DNA of 64,000 nt. It comes from JAAFHB01 sp038236995. Lineage in GTDB: Bacteria > Bacteroidota > Bacteroidia > Bacteroidales > Prolixibacteraceae. Below are positions 35,314 through 44,166 of the stretch, piece after piece. The stretch is from NCBI GenBank assembly GCA_038236995.1, contig JBBRZE010000015.1, forward strand, positions 1 through 64,000. Direction: 5' to 3'. The notes beneath the pieces are model-generated. The model searched no databases and was not told the DNA's origin. It worked only from the letters and a program-made list of their open reading frames with translations. Position 1 is the stretch's first letter; each line of letters opens with the position of its first letter. The translations under genes were made by a program, and so were the position numbers.

Positions 35314-36879
35314 TCAGTGTCCTCCGTCTTTAGGTCCAATTTTAATTTGTGTAGTCATTATTTTCACTTCGGCAATAAGCAATATGGTGAAAACAAGTGC
35401 AAAAAGCCAGAATGTAACGATCACTGAACCGGCAGAAATACTCGAAACGGCCGCTACAGTCGGTAGCAAATCCTGTACAACCCAAGGCTGTCGTCCCACT
35501 TCGGCTACGGTCCAGCCTGCCATTTGTGCGATATAGACCAGTGGAATAGTGAGAATGGCAATCTTCAGAAACAGTCGTTGTCGGGCGATTTCATTGTTCA
35601 CAACAAAATAGATGGATAGTATAAAAAACAGCAAAAACCAACTTCCCAATATTACCATAATATGGAAACTATAAAAAACAAGCGGAATGCTCGGAATTGT
35701 ATCGTTTGCGTTTTTTAAAAATCCATATCCGAAATATTTGAAGTAATTCTCCTGAAAATCTTTTGACATGAATTTCTCCTTCATTTGTAAGGCTTCATCT
35801 TTCCGACCTTCTTTCAATGCATTTTTATAGTTGCGAAGGGTTTCGATGGCCATTTTACCCCTCGATATTTTGTCAGTAGTCGCAAGAATTCCCTCTTTTT
35901 CGTTTCCATTGAGCAAATCTTTTACTCCGGGGACAAATGCATTGACATCGAGGTGGATCATATAGGATAAGGCATTGGGGATTTCGATTTTAAATAGAAA
36001 ATCGTGAAGCTTATCATTCTCAGGATCGGTTTTTGTCGGGGAGAAAATTCCGAAAGCGACAAGTCCAACACCATTTTTCCCCTGGTAGAGTCCTTCCATT
36101 GCCGCAAGTTTCATTGGTTGTTTCTGAGCAACAAGTTTGGCTGATCCATCACCGGTTGTGATCAGGAACAGAGAGCTTAAAAACCCAAATATGGCAGCCA
36201 CGAGAATGCTCTTTTTCGCAAATGGCACTTCTCTTTTTTTCAGCAGAAACCAGGCCGAAATCCCGATAATGAAAACGCCCGCCAAAACAAATCCCGAAGT
36301 GATTGTATGAAGAAATTTATTAATTGCCATAGGAGAGAGAAAGACTTCCCAGAAATTAACCATCTCGTTTCGGGCGGTATCGGGATTAAATTGCATCCCG
36401 ACTGGGTTTTGCATCCATGCATTGGCCACCAGAATCCACAATGCCGACAAGTTGGCACCGATAGCGGTCAGCCAAGTAGAAACAAGATGAAACCGTTTGC
36501 TTACTTTATCCCATCCAAAAAACATCACAGCAATAAAGGTTGACTCCATAAAAAATGCCATGATCCCTTCGATTGCAAGGGGTGCCCCGAAAATATCGCC
36601 AACGAACCATGAATAATAGGACCAGTTCGTCCCAAATTGAAATTCAAGAATAATGCCGGTTGCAACTCCAATCGCGAAATTAATACCGAAGACCTTCATC
36701 CAGAATCTGGTGATTTTTTTCCATTCCGGGTCGCCAGTTTTGTAATAAATGGTCTCCATGATGGCCAGAATGAATGTAATCCCAAGGGTAAGGGGCACAA
36801 ATAGCCAATGATACAGTGCAGTAAGTGCAAACTGTCCCCTCGACCAATCGATCAGGGACAGATCAACGATTTCGTTCAT
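35314..36879 (-). CDS. cydA: Cytochrome bd ubiquinol oxidase subunit I
   Basis: This 521-residue subunit carries the haems and the quinol site of the high-affinity bd oxidase. Visible landmarks are His24 in ALYHWLFVPLTLG (haem b595 ligand), an Glu-rich IEGIMAFFMES helix, His in NKFLHTITSGF (haem b558), Met in FHIMVILG, and the GRQPW motif (462-466) characteristic of CydA. The quinol loop is of the short type. The oxidase reduces O2 to water at low oxygen and does not pump protons. The operon order is DUF4492, cydA, cydB, small peptide. Confidence 0.95.
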   Translation of the reverse strand: MNEIVDLSLIDWSRGQFALTALYHWLFVPLTLGITFILAIMETIYYKTGDPEWKKITRFWMKVFGINFAIGVATGIILEFQFGTNWSYYSWFVGDIFGAPLAIEGIMAFFMESTFIAVMFFGWDKVSKRFHLVSTWLTAIGANLSALWILVANAWMQNPVGMQFNPDTARNEMVNFWEVFLSPMAINKFLHTITSGFVLAGVFIIGISAWFLLKKREVPFAKKSILVAAIFGFLSSLFLITTGDGSAKLVAQKQPMKLAAMEGLYQGKNGVGLVAFGIFSPTKTDPENDKLHDFLFKIEIPNALSYMIHLDVNAFVPGVKDLLNGNEKEGILATTDKISRGKMAIETLRNYKNALKEGRKDEALQMKEKFMSKDFQENYFKYFGYGFLKNANDTIPSIPLVFYSFHIMVILGSWFLLFFILSIYFVVNNEIARQRLFLKIAILTIPLVYIAQMAGWTVAEVGRQPWVVQDLLPTVAAVSSISAGSVIVTFWLFALVFTILLIAEVKIMTTQIKIGPKDGGH

Positions 36880-36885
36880 AACTGA

Positions 36886-37089
36886 TTATTTTGATTTTAA
36901 AAAATTTTCAATAACATGTTCTCCACGATCCTTGTCGTTACTAAAGTTCTTTTTCAGCAAGTTGGGAAAGAAGAAAAGCTTCAGGACGAAAAAGAGAATG
37001 AACAGTTTGATCAGGATGATGGCCCATAAGGTTCTTCCTAGGGTCATTTCTTTAAAACCACTTATGTAGAATTGTACAATTTTCTTCAT
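36886..37089 (-). CDS. DUF4492 small membrane protein upstream of cydA
   Basis: This 67-residue protein has one hydrophobic segment (LWAIILIKLFILFFVLKLFFFPNLL) after an amphipathic VQFYISGFKEMTLGRTLW start, the pattern of DUF4492 proteins that precede cydA in many Bacteroidota and Campylobacterota. Its stop codon lies 6 bp before the cydA start. A role in assembly of the oxidase is likely from synteny; biochemistry is unknown. Confidence 0.8.
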   Translation of the reverse strand: MKKIVQFYISGFKEMTLGRTLWAIILIKLFILFFVLKLFFFPNLLKKNFSNDKDRGEHVIENFLKSK

Positions 37090-37585
37090 CTTTCGTCCAG
37101 TTAATCAATACAATGCTGCACAATTTAATATTTTTTTGTATTGTTTATCTTTTATTTCGAAAAACTTTAATTCCCTGTTGATAAATTTTTTCGGGTGATC
37201 AATGCCAACACACTTAAGCCAAATCCGATATCCAAATGCTTTTCATCAATGAACATTTCTTAGTTACAAGTTGTTCAATAGTTGCATTTATAATTAATGA
37301 AAATCGGGTTTGAAGGTCAGCCTTTCCCGTATTGTTTGATCATATCATTTTTATTGAATTATGATTTTGATATTCAAACATATAATAATATTTTAAGAAA
37401 TGCAACTATTTATATCACAGTTTAAATTTAAGTTTAGGAAAGTTGGGACGTAATTTGAAAATTATTTGTAGTTTTAGCCGAATCCATTGATTCAATAAAC
37501 CTTCATCTTTTATTACCGATCCTTTCAGGATACTTGCGGATCAAACTGTGGTTTTTGTATAATATTATTAACAAATTTATTCAAA
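37090..37585. promoter_or_regulatory. Divergent bd / caa3 control region with 13-bp inverted repeat
   Basis: This 496-bp AT-rich spacer separates the bd operon from the Fe-S/NrfD/caa3 operon. AATAGTTGCATTT at 37277-37289 recurs as its exact reverse complement at 37398-37410. Each copy reads AAATGCAACTATT towards the operon it faces, 176-188 bp from the first start codon on either side. No gene is visible. No FNR-type TTGAT-N4-ATCAA site was found. The role as a shared regulator site is inference. Confidence 0.5.
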
Positions 37586-37945
37586 ATGAGATACTTAATT
37601 GTTATTTGCTTATTTCTGGCATTTGGTTGTAACAATGCAGGCAATAAAAAAAGTGCAACTGAAGTAAAGATGCCGGTTGAGGTGTCAAGCGTGAAAACTG
37701 TCGCTGTTGAATTCGCAATCAAGGGGATGACATGTACTGGCTGTGAACAGACCATTCAGTCCGGAATTAGCAGTCTTAAAGGGGTGAAGCAGGTAAAGGC
37801 TAACTTTAAGGATGGTAAAGCATTTGTCGAATTTATGCCGGACATTGCGGATACTGTCCAGATGAAAGAAAAGATCGTCGCTTCCGGATATGCTGTTGCC
37901 GCCATTAAATCAATTCCGCTCGATAGCCTTCGCGCCAAGCTTTAA
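37586..37945 (+). CDS. HMA-domain metal-binding lipoprotein
   Basis: This 119-residue protein has a lipoprotein signal (FLAFGC, Cys15), a short linker, and a heavy-metal-associated domain with the copper-binding motif GMTCTGC (Cys50, Cys53) and the typical GVKQVKANFKDGKAFVEF strand. It is probably a periplasmic copper carrier. Its place as first gene of the operon with Sco and the CuA/CuB oxidase suggests a role in copper delivery. It ends 22 bp before the Fe-S gene. Confidence 0.85.
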   Translation: MRYLIVICLFLAFGCNNAGNKKSATEVKMPVEVSSVKTVAVEFAIKGMTCTGCEQTIQSGISSLKGVKQVKANFKDGKAFVEFMPDIADTVQMKEKIVASGYAVAAIKSIPLDSLRAKL

Positions 37946-37967
37946 ACTAACAGGTCAAATACTATTT

Positions 37968-38936
37968 ATGAGTAATAGCACTAATATTAACCACGATAGC
38001 GCAAACAACGGCGGCGAAAATAAAAATTCAAGGCGTAAATTTTTCAAAAATTTCGGATTGATTGGAGCTGTCGCTGCTGCTGGCGGTGCAGCGATGTATT
38101 CGGGACACGAATACGAGGTTTCAAAACCAAATCACGATTTAATAAAGGTACTGACTGCCGATAATCGCCTTGTTGAAGTTCCTCGCGATCAGATTAAGGA
38201 TATTAAACTGGACGTAACAGAGTTACAAAGGCAGGGCCGCGAAGGATTAAAAGGACACCGGTTTGTAATGGTTATCGATCTTTCGAAATGCAGGAATGCC
38301 CGAAAGTGTATTTCTGCTTGCCAGGGGGCTCACCATTTGCGCCCATATGAATACCATATCAATACGCTGGTAATGCAGGAGTCGCCTGAAACTGCACCTT
38401 ATTATATGCCTAAGCCGTGTCAGCATTGCGATAATCCACCTTGTGTGTCCGTTTGTCCGGTGAACGCAACGTTTAAACGGCAGGATGGGATCGTCTTAAT
38501 TGATAATGAGCGATGTATTGGTTGTCGCTTTTGTATTGCAGCCTGTCCGTATTCAGCCCGTTTATTCCATTGGGAAGAGCCGGTAAAGGCTAAAACTGAT
38601 AATGGGTTGCCTTATAATATTGAACTCAATGTACCTCAGAGGAAGGGGACAGTTACAAAATGTTTGTTTAGTGCTGACCGGCTTCGTGAAGGCAAATTGC
38701 CTTATTGCGTATCGGCTTGTCCCAATGGTGTGTATTATTTTGGTGACGAGAACCAGGATGCCGTAACAAATGGTACCACCAAAGAGACGCACCGTCTGAG
38801 TGAACTGCTTCGTGTAAATGCCGGTTATCAACTTATGCCTGAGTTGGGAACTAAACCAAGGGTCTATTATCTGCCACCAAAAAACAGGTTATTCGAGTTT
38901 AAAGATGACAGGGATCAAAACGTGGAAAAAATATAA
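37968..38936 (+). CDS. Tat-exported 4Fe-4S ferredoxin-type subunit with two incomplete cluster motifs
   Basis: This 322-residue protein resembles the iron-sulfur subunits of molybdopterin oxidoreductases (PsrB/HybA/NrfC type). It has a twin-arginine signal (SRRKFFKNFG) and four cysteine motifs. Motif II (Cys151, 154, 159, 163) and motif III (Cys183, 186, 189, 193) are complete. Motif I (Cys108, 114, 118) has Ala at 111 and motif IV (Cys232, 247, 251) has Ser at 235 where the second Cys is expected. The next gene encodes an NrfD-type quinol-binding partner, and no catalytic molybdopterin subunit is nearby. The start is the ATG at 37968, because the upstream extension overlaps the HMA gene and lacks the Tat signal at its N-terminus. 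Confidence 0.88.
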   Translation: MSNSTNINHDSANNGGENKNSRRKFFKNFGLIGAVAAAGGAAMYSGHEYEVSKPNHDLIKVLTADNRLVEVPRDQIKDIKLDVTELQRQGREGLKGHRFVMVIDLSKCRNARKCISACQGAHHLRPYEYHINTLVMQESPETAPYYMPKPCQHCDNPPCVSVCPVNATFKRQDGIVLIDNERCIGCRFCIAACPYSARLFHWEEPVKAKTDNGLPYNIELNVPQRKGTVTKCLFSADRLREGKLPYCVSACPNGVYYFGDENQDAVTNGTTKETHRLSELLRVNAGYQLMPELGTKPRVYYLPPKNRLFEFKDDRDQNVEKI

Positions 38937-39032
38937 TGTTAATTAAGCCTGTTGTGGAGACATACGGCCGTGCGCTCTACACACCAAATAATAAAATTAA
39001 TACATTGATTTTTCAAAATAATAACCAAAACT

Positions 39033-40379
39033 ATGGCATCAGAAGTGAATACCGGTTTTTTGTTCGATAAAAGACTCGATACAATTGCAACTGATATTTT
39101 AAGACCTGTAGGAATTTCGAAAGGATTTTTGATCTGGATGGGATTTCTAATCATCTCTCTTTCCGCATGTATCTATGCGTATTACATTCAGTGGGATAAA
39201 GGTTTGATCGTGACTGGTCTGCGTGATTACGTGAGTTGGGGAATGTACATCGCCAACTTTATTTTCTTTGTAGCCACCAGTCTTGTCGGGATGTTGATCA
39301 GTTCGGTTTTGGGACTGATGGGATTTAAATGGGTGAAACCAATTGCCCGAATTTCTGAAATTATTGCGGTCGCATTTGCTGCCATTGCCGGTCTGGTAAT
39401 TGTTTCCGATATGGGTCGTCCTGAACGGCTTCCCTATGTATTTATGTACGGCAGGATTCAGTCACCGATCCTTTGGGATGTTACCGTTGTAACTACTTAT
39501 ATGGTTATTAGTATTTTGTTGTACTTTCTTCCGCTCATTCCGGATTTGGCAATTAGTAAGGGTCGGATAGGGCATACCCCCAAATGGCTTCAGTCGACCT
39601 ATGAATTATTATCGGTAAACTGGAATCATACTCCGAAGCAGTATAAAATACTTCTGAAATCGATCCGGATTTTATTGATTATTATTATTCCGACGGCATT
39701 TGCCATACATACTGTAACATCCTGGTTACTGGCTGTGACATTGCGTCCTGGTTGGGATAGTTCGATTTTTGGACCTTACTTTCTTACCGGGGCATTTGTA
39801 GCAGGATCAGCTGCAGTTGTGATTATGATGTATTTTGCACGGACAAATTATAAACTTGACAAATACCTTACTCTTTACCATTTTGATATGATGGGTAAAC
39901 TACTTGTACTTGTTTCACTTATTTATCTTTATTTCAATATCAACGAATACCTGGTGCCGGCCTTTAAATTGAAAACTGCCGATGCTGTGCATCTTCATGA
40001 TCTTTTTGTTGGAGAATATGCCCCTATGTTTTGGAGCGTTCAGCTTCTTGGACTTATTATCCCGATTATCCTGCTATTATTCAAGTTCTTCAGAAAGCCA
40101 TTTCCAATATTTCTCATTTCGGTTGTTGTGCTTGTGGCTGCATGGTTTAAAAGGTATATAATTGTAGTTCCTACTCAGGAAAATCCTTTTCTGCCCAAAC
40201 AATTCGTCCCCCATGCATGGATGGTATATCAGCCAACTGTTATTGAAACAGCAATTACGATGGGTACCATTCTGCTTGCTGTGATAATTATTACGATACT
40301 GTTTAAATTATTTCCCGTGATTTCAATTTGGGAAATGGCAGAGGAGGAAAATGAAAATGATCATAAAACCCAGGAATAA
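39033..40379 (+). CDS. NrfD/PsrC-family membrane subunit
   Basis: This 448-residue integral membrane protein has about ten helices and the NrfD-family pattern (WGMYIANFIFFVATSLVGMLISSVLG, SDMGRPERLPYVF, AFAIHTVTSWLLAVTLRPGWDSSIFGPYFLTGAFVAGSAAVV). Such subunits oxidise or reduce quinols and pass electrons to the periplasmic Fe-S partner, here the preceding gene. ActC/ActF of alternative complex III belong to the same superfamily. Its position between the Fe-S gene and a c-type cytochrome, upstream of an aa3-type oxidase, suggests a quinol to cytochrome c path. Confidence 0.92.
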   Translation: MASEVNTGFLFDKRLDTIATDILRPVGISKGFLIWMGFLIISLSACIYAYYIQWDKGLIVTGLRDYVSWGMYIANFIFFVATSLVGMLISSVLGLMGFKWVKPIARISEIIAVAFAAIAGLVIVSDMGRPERLPYVFMYGRIQSPILWDVTVVTTYMVISILLYFLPLIPDLAISKGRIGHTPKWLQSTYELLSVNWNHTPKQYKILLKSIRILLIIIIPTAFAIHTVTSWLLAVTLRPGWDSSIFGPYFLTGAFVAGSAAVVIMMYFARTNYKLDKYLTLYHFDMMGKLLVLVSLIYLYFNINEYLVPAFKLKTADAVHLHDLFVGEYAPMFWSVQLLGLIIPIILLLFKFFRKPFPIFLISVVVLVAAWFKRYIIVVPTQENPFLPKQFVPHAWMVYQPTVIETAITMGTILLAVIIITILFKLFPVISIWEMAEEENENDHKTQE

Positions 40380-40396
40380 GATATAACCAAAAGCAT

Positions 40397-41314
40397 ATGA
40401 TTAAAAGATATTTATTTCTTATATTGATCGTGTTGATCACACTACATCTGTCTGCTCAGGAATGGGTGGCTCCTGCCGAAGAAGCAGTAAAGCTTAGTCC
40501 ATTCGCTTTTAATGATTCCACACGCAAGGTGGGAGTGGACCTGTACAGTACCAATTGCAAGTCCTGCCACGGTGATCCAGGGAAGAACAATGTGATTAAT
40601 CTGGTTCCTGCACCCCCTGATATCGCTTCGGTCAGAATGCAAAGCAACACGGATGGTTCAATTCATTACAAACTCACACAAGGAAAGGGTACAATGCCTT
40701 CATTTAAGAACACCATATCCTCAAGCGATCTCTGGCGTGTGATTTCATATATAAGGAGTTTTAACGAGAAATATGTTCAGGTAATTGATACGAAAATAAA
40801 CATGGCTGGGACCGCTGCCTCCAATGTTAGAATTCTTGTTAGTTGGGTGAAAGACAAGAACCAGGTTCAGATGGATATTTCGGGAATGAAGGATCATAAA
40901 ATACAACCTGTTGCAGGAGCTGAAGTGAAGTTATTTGCCAAAAGATATTTTGGGAATTTGTTGATTGACGAAGCGCGCAATACTGATATTCAAGGTAAGG
41001 CGTTGTTTAATTTCCCTAAAGATCTGCCGGGCGATTCTGCCGGATTTGTGCAGCTTATTGCAAAGCTTTCTGATGAAGCTGCTTTTGGAGAGGCAAAAAC
41101 CGATACAACACTTGCGATTGGTGTTCCCACCTATCGACCCCCGTTGAATGAACAACGGGCCATGTGGAATGTTGTTCAGAAGACGCCGATCTGGTTGCTG
41201 CTTGCTTATACATTTACCGTGTTGGCAGTGTGGGGATTCATTTTTTACGTGTTATTGCAGGTCAGGGCAATATACAAGGCAGGAGAACGGAAAGAACCTG
41301 ATACAATAAAATAA
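40397..41314 (+). CDS. Membrane-anchored c-type cytochrome of the NrfD module
   Basis: This 305-residue protein has a signal peptide (residues 1-20), a cytochrome c domain with haem motif CKSCH (Cys54, Cys57, His58) and a Met in KGTMPSF as plausible axial ligand, a central beta-rich domain of about 140 residues (VRILVSWVKDKNQVQM...), and a C-terminal membrane helix at about 268-292. It is anchored with the haem in the periplasm and could accept electrons from the Fe-S subunit. The beta domain is not recognised. Confidence 0.85.
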   Translation: MIKRYLFLILIVLITLHLSAQEWVAPAEEAVKLSPFAFNDSTRKVGVDLYSTNCKSCHGDPGKNNVINLVPAPPDIASVRMQSNTDGSIHYKLTQGKGTMPSFKNTISSSDLWRVISYIRSFNEKYVQVIDTKINMAGTAASNVRILVSWVKDKNQVQMDISGMKDHKIQPVAGAEVKLFAKRYFGNLLIDEARNTDIQGKALFNFPKDLPGDSAGFVQLIAKLSDEAAFGEAKTDTTLAIGVPTYRPPLNEQRAMWNVVQKTPIWLLLAYTFTVLAVWGFIFYVLLQVRAIYKAGERKEPDTIK

Positions 41315-41355
41315 TTTGATGATATATTTATTAATAGGCAATAAATTAGAATAAT

Positions 41356-41730
41356 ATGAAGAATCTGTCATTGATCGGGCGAATACTCTTCGCAATTCCA
41401 TTTGCAATTTTCGGATTGAACCATTTATTCTTCCTCGATTTTTACATTGGAACGGTCTCTTCATTTATTCCGCTTGGCCCTTACACAATTATTTTAACCG
41501 GAATATTTCTGATCCTTGCAAGTTTCAGTATTATTTTTAATAAATATATAAAGGTTTCTACGATTCTATTGTCGGTCCTGCTACTGATTTTTATTCTGAC
41601 CATTCATATCCCGGGTTTGTTTGATCCTGAAAAATGGCAATTTGCATTGATCGAATTATTGAAAGATACCTCCTTGATGGGTGGCTCTTTAATGATTGCA
41701 GGTATGGTAATAGAAAATGAGAAAGCATAA
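41356..41730 (+). CDS. DoxX-like small membrane protein
   Basis: This 124-residue, four-helix membrane protein matches the DoxX-like pattern: GRILFAIPFAIFGLNHLFF at the start and a hydrophilic-bordered last helix (LIELLKDTSLMGGSLMIAG). Homologues are often found with oxidases or redox genes, and the name derives from a terminal oxidase subunit of Acidianus, but bacterial functions are poorly defined. It sits inside the oxidase operon. Confidence 0.75.
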   Translation: MKNLSLIGRILFAIPFAIFGLNHLFFLDFYIGTVSSFIPLGPYTIILTGIFLILASFSIIFNKYIKVSTILLSVLLLIFILTIHIPGLFDPEKWQFALIELLKDTSLMGGSLMIAGMVIENEKA

Positions 41731-41752
41731 AATTTAGTAATATATTTTAGTG

Positions 41753-42535
41753 ATGAAAAAATTATTGATGTTTTTATTAATGTATGTATTGATATTCAAT
41801 ACATATGCTCAATTGCCCATTAGTCCTGAGGTTGAGATTGGTATCGTTGAAAAGCTTGGTGATACAATCCCTCTTGATCTGAAATTTTATAATGAGAAAA
41901 ACGACACGGTTACGCTTGGCAGCATGATCACTAAACCAACAATTCTTTCATTCGTTTATTTTGACTGTCCTGGTTTATGCAGCCCATTGCTCGATGGAAT
42001 TGCCGGTGTAGTGAGTAAAATGGATATGTCAATCGGAAAAGATTTCGACATTATCACGATTAGTTTTAACACCAAGGATACTCCTGAAAAAGCGCGGCAG
42101 AAAAAGTTGAATTTCGTTCAGAAAATACAGGAGAAGGACCGTGCAAGCTGGTTTTATCTGACCGGAGAATTGGAAAATATTCAGAAAATAACTGAAGCTG
42201 TTGGTTTTAGGTATAAACCAACCGGGCTCGATTTCGCTCATCCATCTACCATAATAATGATCAGTCCTCAAGGGAAGATAACGAGATATCTTTATGGAAT
42301 TACTTTTCTCCCTTTTGATGTTAAAATGGCGATTGTTGAGTCTCAAAAAGGGCTTGTAAGACCCACAAGTAATAAACTACTTGACTATTGTTTTGCCTAT
42401 GACTCTCAAAGCAAAGCTTATACATTACAATTTACGAGGTTAATCGGCACATTTATACTCATTATCGGGCTGTTTTTTGGTGCCTGGATACTAATTTCTG
42501 CAAAGAGAAAATCACCTAATGTTATAAAGGAATGA
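41753..42535 (+). CDS. Sco1/SenC-family copper chaperone
   Basis: This 260-residue protein has a signal peptide, a thioredoxin-like fold with the copper-binding CPGLC motif (Cys72, Cys76) and the distal His163 (DFAHPST), and a C-terminal membrane helix. Sco proteins insert copper into the CuA site of cytochrome oxidase subunit II, here encoded four genes downstream. The ATG at 41753 was chosen over the adjoining GTG at 41750. Its stop overlaps the coxA start (ATGA). Confidence 0.92.
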   Translation: MKKLLMFLLMYVLIFNTYAQLPISPEVEIGIVEKLGDTIPLDLKFYNEKNDTVTLGSMITKPTILSFVYFDCPGLCSPLLDGIAGVVSKMDMSIGKDFDIITISFNTKDTPEKARQKKLNFVQKIQEKDRASWFYLTGELENIQKITEAVGFRYKPTGLDFAHPSTIIMISPQGKITRYLYGITFLPFDVKMAIVESQKGLVRPTSNKLLDYCFAYDSQSKAYTLQFTRLIGTFILIIGLFFGAWILISAKRKSPNVIKE

Positions 42536-44154
42536 ACTACAATTCTTCACCAACTGCTCCGTTGAATTACCTGAATCACAAAACAGGTCTTTGGTCGTGG
42601 CTGACTTCAACCGATCATAAACGGATTGGGTTGCTTTATATGTATTCCATCACAGTCTTCTTTTGCGCTGCAGCAGTATTGGGATTGCTGATGAAGATTG
42701 AAAAAATTGCGCCGGGACAAACCATCATGACCGCCCAGACCTACAATGGCATGTTTACTATTCACGGAATCATTATGATTTTTATTGTAGTGATACCGGG
42801 ACTGGCCGCCGTATTCGGGAACTTTTTTCTTCCCATCATGATTGGTGCAAAGGATGTCGCCTTTCCAAAGCTCAACCTTTTTTCGTGGTATATTTATATT
42901 ACTGGTGCATGTCTTGGACTTTATTCGCAGTTCGCCAAAGGTCATGTACCCGATGCCGGCTGGACATTTTATGTCCCTTATAGTGCCGAGGTAAATTCGA
43001 ATATCGTAATTGCGCTTACAGCCGCTTTTGTTTTAGGGTTTGCTTCGATTCTAACAGGGTTGAACTTTATTGTTACGATTCATCGGATGCGGGCACCTGG
43101 CATGGGCTTTTTCAGGATGCCGCTTTTCCCGTGGTCACTTTATGCAACCGCATGGATTCAGTTGCTGGCTACCCCCATTATCGGGATTACATTACTGATG
43201 GTGATTGCAGAGCGGACATTACAAATAGGATTTTTTGACCCTGCGCTGGGAGGCGATCCCGTTCTTTATCAGCATTTATTCTGGATATATTCTCATCCGG
43301 CTGTATATGTGATGATTTTACCAGCGATGGGCGTTGTTACCGAAATATTTCCGACTTTTAGTCAGAAACCCGTATTTGGTTATGTCCCGATTGTCATTTC
43401 AAGTCTTGCTATTGCCTTGGTGGGTTACTTCGTATGGGGTCATCATATGTTTACTTCCGGGATGAGTTTCCAGGCTCGATGGTTTTTCTCATTTCTGACC
43501 TTTCTTGTAGCTATACCTAGTGCAATCAAAGTATTTAACTGGCTTTCAACAATGTATGGCGGTTCTATTGATCTTAAACCTCCGCTTCTATATGCTATAT
43601 CCTTTATCTTTCTCTTTACGATAGGGGGATTTACGGGGTTGTTACTTGGTTCGTTAGCGACTAATATTCAGACACACAATACCGATTTTGTGGTTGCACA
43701 TTTCCATTATATTGTTTTCGGAGGGATGGGATTCGGCTTTTTTGCCGGTATTCATTATTGGTATCCGAAGATGTATGGCCGGATGTACAGCATAAAATGG
43801 GCAAATATCGCGTGGGCATTCGTCTTCACAGGGTTTAATGTCCTTTACTTCCCTATGTTTATTATGGGAATTCAAGGTATGCCTCGCCGGTATTTCGATT
43901 ATGATCCTAAATTTCAAACGGGACAGATGATCTCATCGATTGGCGCATTTATCCTGATCATTGGTCTGATCGGAATGATTTCAAATCTTGTATACCACCG
44001 ACGGCGGGGTGCAATAGCCCCGGCTAATCCATGGCATGGCGTTACACTTGAGTGGCAGATTCCTTCACCCCCTCCTCACGAAAATTTTGATGAAGTGCCC
44101 GTGATCACACGCGACCCGTATGTCTTCGATCATCCTTATACCAAATCCAAATAA
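42532..44154 (+). CDS. coxA: Cytochrome c oxidase subunit I (A2-type haem-copper oxidase)
   Basis: This 540-residue catalytic subunit has about twelve helices and all metal ligands: His78 and His392 for haem a, His390 for haem a3, and His255, His304, His305 for CuB, with Tyr259 cross-linkable to His255. Position 256-258 reads PAV: the D-channel Glu of the GHPEVY form is absent and a YS pair (Tyr253-Ser254, YSHPAVY) is present, the mark of A2-type oxidases such as Thermus caa3. The K-channel Lys333 is conserved. It starts inside the end of the sco gene. Confidence 0.95.
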   Translation: MNYNSSPTAPLNYLNHKTGLWSWLTSTDHKRIGLLYMYSITVFFCAAAVLGLLMKIEKIAPGQTIMTAQTYNGMFTIHGIIMIFIVVIPGLAAVFGNFFLPIMIGAKDVAFPKLNLFSWYIYITGACLGLYSQFAKGHVPDAGWTFYVPYSAEVNSNIVIALTAAFVLGFASILTGLNFIVTIHRMRAPGMGFFRMPLFPWSLYATAWIQLLATPIIGITLLMVIAERTLQIGFFDPALGGDPVLYQHLFWIYSHPAVYVMILPAMGVVTEIFPTFSQKPVFGYVPIVISSLAIALVGYFVWGHHMFTSGMSFQARWFFSFLTFLVAIPSAIKVFNWLSTMYGGSIDLKPPLLYAISFIFLFTIGGFTGLLLGSLATNIQTHNTDFVVAHFHYIVFGGMGFGFFAGIHYWYPKMYGRMYSIKWANIAWAFVFTGFNVLYFPMFIMGIQGMPRRYFDYDPKFQTGQMISSIGAFILIIGLIGMISNLVYHRRRGAIAPANPWHGVTLEWQIPSPPPHENFDEVPVITRDPYVFDHPYTKSK

Positions 44155-44166
44155 AACCAAAGATTT

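Noticed and set aside
37090..37585. FNR/CRP-type site in the oxidase spacer
   Set aside because: TTGAT and ATCAA half-sites are present near 37177-37203 but with a 15-bp gap, not the required 4 bp.
37968..41314. Calling the Fe-S/NrfD genes a nitrite (NrfCD) or polysulfide reductase
   Set aside because: No nrfA or molybdopterin catalytic subunit is adjacent and the neighbours are all cytochrome oxidase genes.
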